Of a DNA stretch of 64,000 nt, positions 60,576 to 64,000 are shown one piece after another. Position numbers and translations under genes: made by a program. This stretch comes from an uncultured Bacilli bacterium (lineage in GTDB: Bacteria; Bacillota_I; Bacilli_A; RFN20; CAG-826), in assembly GCA_934140155.1 (NCBI GenBank), contig CAKPBC010000009.1, positions 1 to 64,000 on the forward strand. Direction: 5' to 3'. The stretch's first letter is position 1. Each line of letters starts with the position of its first letter. Below the pieces are notes generated by a model. That model was not told the origin of the DNA and did no database searches. It worked only from the letters and a program-made list of their open reading frames with translations.

Positions 60576-60914
60576 ATGGATTACGAAGTAGTATTTTGTA
60601 TTGTTAATAATGGCTTTTCTGAAGTAGTTATGGACGTAGCTAAAAAGATTGGTGCACGTGGTGGTACTATATTAAGAGCACGTGGAACCGCAAATAAAGA
60701 ATCTGAAAATATTTTTAATATTACGATTCACCCAGAAAAAGAAATTGTTATGATTTTAATTCCTTGTGATTTAAAAGCAGATTTATTACATGCTTTATAT
60801 CAAAATGTAGGTTTAGAAACTCCAGGACAAGGTATTGCCTTTACTTTACCAGTTGATGATGTAGTAGGTATTGTAAATAATGATACTATAAAAAAGGCTG
60901 AAGCGAATAAATAA
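60576..60914 (+). CDS. PII-like regulatory protein 2
   Basis: This 112-aa protein is of classical PII length. It opens YEVVFCIVNNGFSEVVMDVAKKIGARGGTI, carries RARGTANKES where PII proteins have the T-loop, then EIVMILIPCD and a closing PGQGIAFTLPVDDVVGI similar to the B/C-loop end. It starts directly after the stop of the first PII-like gene with AAGGAGG upstream, so the two are made together and may form mixed trimers. No uridylylation-site Tyr in the canonical T-loop place is evident. Confidence 0.8.
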   Translation: MDYEVVFCIVNNGFSEVVMDVAKKIGARGGTILRARGTANKESENIFNITIHPEKEIVMILIPCDLKADLLHALYQNVGLETPGQGIAFTLPVDDVVGIVNNDTIKKAEANK

Positions 60915-60984
60915 ATATTAAGTGTGTTAATAATAAAATTTGGATTATAATATAAGAGATGTTTAAATTTTAGGCGGTGATTTT

Positions 60985-61869
60985 ATGAAAAAGCAAATCG
61001 GATTAATGATGTTTATTTTGCTTTTAGTTAGCTGTGAAACTGGATCAAGTTTACCTTTATCAAATAGTTCTTCCGCTAGTAATAGTAATGTAATTTCCAC
61101 TAGCGATAATACATCTATTAGTGATAATAAACCATCTGCTAGCATTAGTGAATCAACTAGCACAAAGCCATCTACTAGTACAAAACCATCAACGAGTAGT
61201 AGTGTTTCTTCTAGTAGCAAGCCTTCTACTAGTACAAAACCATCAACGAGTAATAGTGTTTCTCCTAGTAGCAAGCCTTCTACAAGTAATAGTAGTTCAG
61301 AAAATATGGGAAATTCCATTTATCCAATTCCAGATAATATTAATAATAAGTTTACAATTGGTGATATGAATAATAGAACTAAATTATCAACAATGGATCA
61401 AGATAGTGTATCGCCTTTATTAAATATGATTTATGGAAGAAACATCGTAAAAGCAAGTTCAATTAAATATTATAGTAGTAATGATGGTGGCGGAATGAAT
61501 ATGCATACTAATAGTAATTCTACTACCTATTATGGACTTCAAACACATATGTTTGAAGATAATTGGTTAAAACTAGAATTAAATATTCATATTGGCACAA
61601 TGAAAAATAATAACAAAAAGGTTGATAAGGATAAACCGGTTTTTACTATTAATGCATACAATGATCAAGGTAAATTGTTGCGAACATATTATAGAGATAA
61701 CTTTGATATGGGTATGAAAAATCATGATTTAACGATATATTTAAATGGTGTTGATGTGTCTTATTTAGAGATTTTAAATACAAACTCACCATATAAATCT
61801 AGTCAGTGCTATAATTTTGCTGTATTAGGAATTACATTAACAGGATTTCCTTATGCATATGAAGATTAA
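60985..61869 (+). CDS. Lipoprotein with Ser/Thr/Lys/Pro repeat linker
   Basis: This 294-aa protein has a lipoprotein signal ending LLLVSC (Cys at about residue 17). A linker of about 90 residues follows, made of Ser, Thr, Asn and repeated TKPSTS/SKPSTS blocks. The folded part (about 115-294) starts YPIPDNINNKF, has a GGGMNMHTNSNS stretch and a beta-rich end (DLTIYLNGVDVSYLEI). I do not recognise this domain. The linker holds it away from the membrane. TATAAT-like sequence lies about 40 nt upstream and GGCGGTG precedes the ATG. The DUF308-like gene follows after 20 nt and probably shares its transcript. Confidence 0.68.
   Translation: MKKQIGLMMFILLLVSCETGSSLPLSNSSSASNSNVISTSDNTSISDNKPSASISESTSTKPSTSTKPSTSSSVSSSSKPSTSTKPSTSNSVSPSSKPSTSNSSSENMGNSIYPIPDNINNKFTIGDMNNRTKLSTMDQDSVSPLLNMIYGRNIVKASSIKYYSSNDGGGMNMHTNSNSTTYYGLQTHMFEDNWLKLELNIHIGTMKNNNKKVDKDKPVFTINAYNDQGKLLRTYYRDNFDMGMKNHDLTIYLNGVDVSYLEILNTNSPYKSSQCYNFAVLGITLTGFPYAYED
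61186..61288 (+). repeat. 54-bp in-frame tandem repeat
   Basis: A 54-bp unit starting CCATCAACGAGTA begins at 61186 and again at 61240. The second copy is nearly complete and differs at a few bases. It encodes 18 residues of the Ser/Thr/Lys/Pro linker. Slippage here would change linker length in steps of 18 residues without a frameshift. Confidence 0.75.
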
Positions 61870-61889
61870 AAAAATGGAGTGTGATTATT

Positions 61890-62426
61890 ATGAAAAAAAT
61901 GACATTAACAAATGCAATTGTCGGTGTATTAGTGGGCATAGGCATCATTTTACTAGCGTGTCTTGTACCATTATCTGAATTATTAAATAAGATGCTTATT
62001 ATCTTTGGCGCTATAACAGTTGTTATTAATGCCGTAAACTTATTTAATAAGTATGAAAATCCGACTGCCAATATTATTGCTTCAGTGGTTGGTATTATCT
62101 TAGGTATATGTATGATTGCTTTTCCGGGCAAAGTAATGAATATCATCATTGCGGTTTATTTAATAATTCTTCCATTACTTAAAATATATTATTACAAACT
62201 TCCAATGGTTCAAGATGATATTATTAAAATAGTGGTTGGCATATTATTCCTAGTGTTCTTACCGATTTCAGTTAACATTGCTGATGAAGTTATGAAAATA
62301 ATCCTTATTGTAATAGGTGCATTAGTTATACTTGCTGCCATTAGCGATATTGTTTATATTTGTAAGTTTGATAAAAAGTCTCATAATGACAAACATATTG
62401 ATTATGATTTTAGCGATAAGAAATAA
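61890..62426 (+). CDS. DUF308/HdeD-like membrane protein
   Basis: This 178-aa protein consists of about six short membrane segments in three hairpins (for example AIVGVLVGIGIILLACLVP and IIASVVGIILGICMIAFPGKV) and ends in a short charged tail. The repeating glycine-rich hairpins and the I-A-F-P turn are typical of DUF308/HdeD-like proteins, whose function is mostly unknown outside acid resistance in enterobacteria. The start at 61890 has GGAG at 10 nt; an in-frame GTG at 61881 is too close to it. It probably shares a transcript with the lipoprotein gene and ends in a terminator overlapping its stop codon. Confidence 0.7.
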   Translation: MKKMTLTNAIVGVLVGIGIILLACLVPLSELLNKMLIIFGAITVVINAVNLFNKYENPTANIIASVVGIILGICMIAFPGKVMNIIIAVYLIILPLLKIYYYKLPMVQDDIIKIVVGILFLVFLPISVNIADEVMKIILIVIGALVILAAISDIVYICKFDKKSHNDKHIDYDFSDKK

Positions 62427-62448
62427 GAGGTTCAATGAAACCTCTTTT
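62425..62448 (+). terminator. Intrinsic terminator
   Basis: AAGAGGTT (62425-62432) pairs with AACCTCTT (62439-62446), followed by TTATTTT. Confidence 0.8.
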
Positions 62449-62492
62449 ATTTTGAAATTTATGTAAATATATTGCAAATAATTAGCATAAAT

Positions 62493-62516
62493 TATAAAAT
62501 TAACTAACCTAGTTAG
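62493..62516 (+). promoter_or_regulatory. -10 and palindromic operator of the MarR-ABC operon
   Basis: TATAAA (62493-62498) is followed by CTAAC-CTA-GTTAG (62504-62516), a perfect 5-3-5 inverted repeat inside the wider AACTA...TAGTT symmetry (62502-62522). Its place at the transcription start fits autorepression by the MarR protein encoded 16 nt on. Confidence 0.45.
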
Positions 62517-62537
62517 GTAGTTTAAAGGAGTGATACG

Positions 62538-62954
62538 ATGAATGAGCAAGAAGTAATAAAAATTATTCAAGAATTTAAAGAAACATATCCGAAAGATTTC
62601 TTTAAAATTTTAGATAAAAATGCTTGCGGTATAAGCTTTGTTTTAAATTATTTATCTAGTCATAATGAAGAATGCTATTCCAAAGATATTTGCCTTGAAT
62701 CCGGCTTATCTAGTGCTCGAGTTGCAGTTTTATTAAAGAAAATGGAAGCAAAAGATTTGATTAAAAAAAGTGACTCAAAGGATGATGGAAGATTTACGAT
62801 AATTCGTTTAACTAGTAACGGAAGAAAAGAAATTGAAAAAATGCGAAATGAGTCATTAAAAAGAGCAAATAAAGTTATAGAAAAAGTTGGAATAGAAGAT
62901 ATTAAAGAATTTATGCGTATATCTAAAAAAATTACGCAAGCCATAAAAGAGTAG
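62538..62954 (+). CDS. MarR-family regulator
   Basis: This 138-aa protein has the MarR winged helix: CYSKDICLESGLSSARVAVLLKKMEAKDLIKK (about residues 43-75) and the wing SKDDGRFTIIRLTSNG. Terminal helices form the dimer. It lies 10 nt ahead of an ABC transporter gene on the same strand, so it is the repressor gene of its own operon. The palindrome at 62504-62516 is the likely binding site. AAAGGAG precedes the ATG. Confidence 0.85.
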   Translation: MNEQEVIKIIQEFKETYPKDFFKILDKNACGISFVLNYLSSHNEECYSKDICLESGLSSARVAVLLKKMEAKDLIKKSDSKDDGRFTIIRLTSNGRKEIEKMRNESLKRANKVIEKVGIEDIKEFMRISKKITQAIKE

Positions 62955-62964
62955 GAGGGATAAT

Positions 62965-64000
62965 ATGTTATCATTACAAAACATTTCGAAAGAATATTAT
63001 ATTGGAAAAAAAGGAACACCAACATATCAAGTAGTTCAAGCTTTAAAAGATGTTTCAATTAATTTTCGTAAGCATGAATTTGTTGCTATTTTAGGGCAAT
63101 CAGGATGCGGTAAAACAACTTTACTTAATATTATTGGTGGACTAGATAAATATACAAGTGGTGATTTAAAAATCAATAATAAATCAACAAAAGAATTTAA
63201 AGACCGTGATTGGGATAATTATCGTAATCATTCAATTGGTTTTGTTTTCCAATCTTATAATCTTATCCCACATTTAAGTATATTAGCCAATGTTGAATTA
63301 GCGTTAACATTATCCGGAGTTAGCAAAGAAGAACGTAAGAAAAAAGCTATAGAAGCTTTAACTAAAGTAGGACTAAAAGATAAAATTTATTCTAAACCGA
63401 ATCAATTAAGCGGCGGACAAATGCAAAGAGTGGCTATTGCTCGTGCTTTAGTAAATGACCCAGAAATCATTTTAGCGGATGAACCAACTGGGGCTCTTGA
63501 TTCTGCAACTAGTGTACAAGTAATGGACTTATTAAAAGAAATTTCTCAAAATAAACTAATCATTATGGTTACTCATAATCCAGAATTAGCTAAATTATAC
63601 GCTACAAGAACAATTGAATTATTTGATGGTAAAGTTAAATCTGATAGTAATCCATTAGTTAGAATGCCGCCAATTAAAGAAAAGAAGACTCAAGGCAAAC
63701 GACCACATATGTCTTTCTTTACTGCTTTAAGTTTATCTATTCGGAACTTATTAACAAAGAAAGCGCGTACTTTCTTGGTATCTTTTGCTGGATCAATAGG
63801 CATTATTGGAATTGCCGCAATATTATCAATGTCTAGCGGTTTCCAAGCTTATATTGATCGCGTTCAAGAAGAAACACTATCCTCTTATCCGATTTCCTTA
63901 ACATCAGAAACGAATGATATGACTAGTTTAATTGAGATGTTTACTAAAGTAGATGAAGATCCAGATCATGAATTTGATGCAGTTTATTCTAATAACATAA
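62965..64000 (+). CDS. MacB-like fused ABC ATPase-permease (3' end outside window)
   Basis: This frame stays open from 62965 to the window end (about 345 residues). The first 230 residues are a LolD/MacB-type ATPase: Walker A GQSGCGKTT, Q-loop FVFQSYNL, signature LSGGQMQRVAIARA, Walker B ILADEPTGALD, switch His in MVTHN. A linker follows, then a first membrane segment (about 265-290: FLVSFAGSIGIIGIAAILSM) and the start of an outer domain. The ATPase and permease are thus one polypeptide, unlike the two-protein version at 26076-29491. It would export peptides, antibiotics or lipids in response to the upstream MarR regulator. AGGAGGG precedes the ATG. Confidence 0.88.
   Translation, partial: MLSLQNISKEYYIGKKGTPTYQVVQALKDVSINFRKHEFVAILGQSGCGKTTLLNIIGGLDKYTSGDLKINNKSTKEFKDRDWDNYRNHSIGFVFQSYNLIPHLSILANVELALTLSGVSKEERKKKAIEALTKVGLKDKIYSKPNQLSGGQMQRVAIARALVNDPEIILADEPTGALDSATSVQVMDLLKEISQNKLIIMVTHNPELAKLYATRTIELFDGKVKSDSNPLVRMPPIKEKKTQGKRPHMSFFTALSLSIRNLLTKKARTFLVSFAGSIGIIGIAAILSMSSGFQAYIDRVQEETLSSYPISLTSETNDMTSLIEMFTKVDEDPDHEFDAVYSNNI

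Noticed and set aside
61159..61288. CRISPR-like repeat array
   Set aside because: The repeats are in frame, adjoining without spacers, and encode a Ser/Thr/Pro linker.
61121..61369. 82-aa plus-strand frame in the lipoprotein linker
   Set aside because: It is a frame-shifted reading of the Ser/Thr repeat, giving QNHQRVVVFLLVASLL-type repeats with no ribosome site.

Overview
The window looks like a chromosome segment of a very AT-rich (roughly 30% G+C by eye) Gram-positive bacterium, probably a gut-type member of the Bacilli/Erysipelotrichia/RF39 neighbourhood. The reasons are strong AGGAGG-type ribosome sites, short AT-rich intergenic regions with intrinsic terminators, single-membrane surface proteins (lipoproteins with Ser/Thr/Asn-rich linkers, N-terminally anchored enzymes), cre-like sites and a yybP-ykoY manganese riboswitch. 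TGA is used as a normal stop, so this is not a code-4 mollicute. No rRNA, tRNA, CRISPR array, transposase or phage gene was seen. The taxonomic placement is inference.

Layout. (1) 345-6307: a three-gene restriction-modification operon (methylase-like protein, Eco57I-type NPPY adenine methylase, GIY-YIG-like/helicase/winged-helix protein). (2) 6353-16269: envelope genes: membrane-tethered esterase, secreted unknown protein, DUF6273-type lipoprotein, small lipoprotein, zinc ribbon, large unknown surface protein, MscS channel, membrane-tethered GH5 glycosidase. (3) 16342-19494: LysR regulator divergent from an AEC-family carrier and a D-lactate-dehydrogenase-like enzyme. (4) 19543-23735: MarR regulator divergent from an asymmetric heterodimeric ABC exporter. 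(5) 23815-29491: P-loop kinase, ATC-hydrolase-like protein, then an operon of an MBL-fold hydrolase with a LolD/FtsX-type ABC transporter.

(6) The centre of interest is a pair of paralogous clusters, 29659-40310 and 44636-55364. Each has, in the same order and strand, a LytTR response regulator, a GHKL (AgrC-like) histidine kinase, a very short acidic peptide gene (41 and 49 aa), a secreted repeat/propeller-like protein, a domain-permuted GH3 glycosidase tethered by membrane segments at both ends, and a membrane-anchored Ig-like plus propeller-like protein. Between kinase and peptide gene both clusters carry an imperfect direct repeat with an exact 21-bp period (as expected for LytTR dimers), followed by a cre-like site. 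The reading I propose is a sensor-controlled surface glycan-degrading machine in which the regulator drives the peptide-propeller-GH3-Ig operon; the role of the peptide is open.

(7) Between the two clusters, 40311-44404 holds two tandem, mutually similar promoter-plus-structured-RNA units of unknown class, a uridine phosphorylase gene with a cre site over its -35, and a Mn riboswitch-controlled P-type cation ATPase. (8) 55463-64000: HAD phosphatase, a membrane protein with TrkA-N-like and RyR-like regions, a DUF1538 membrane protein with two PII-like proteins, a lipoprotein with 54-bp repeats, a DUF308-like membrane protein, and a MarR gene followed by a fused ABC ATPase-permease that runs off the window end.
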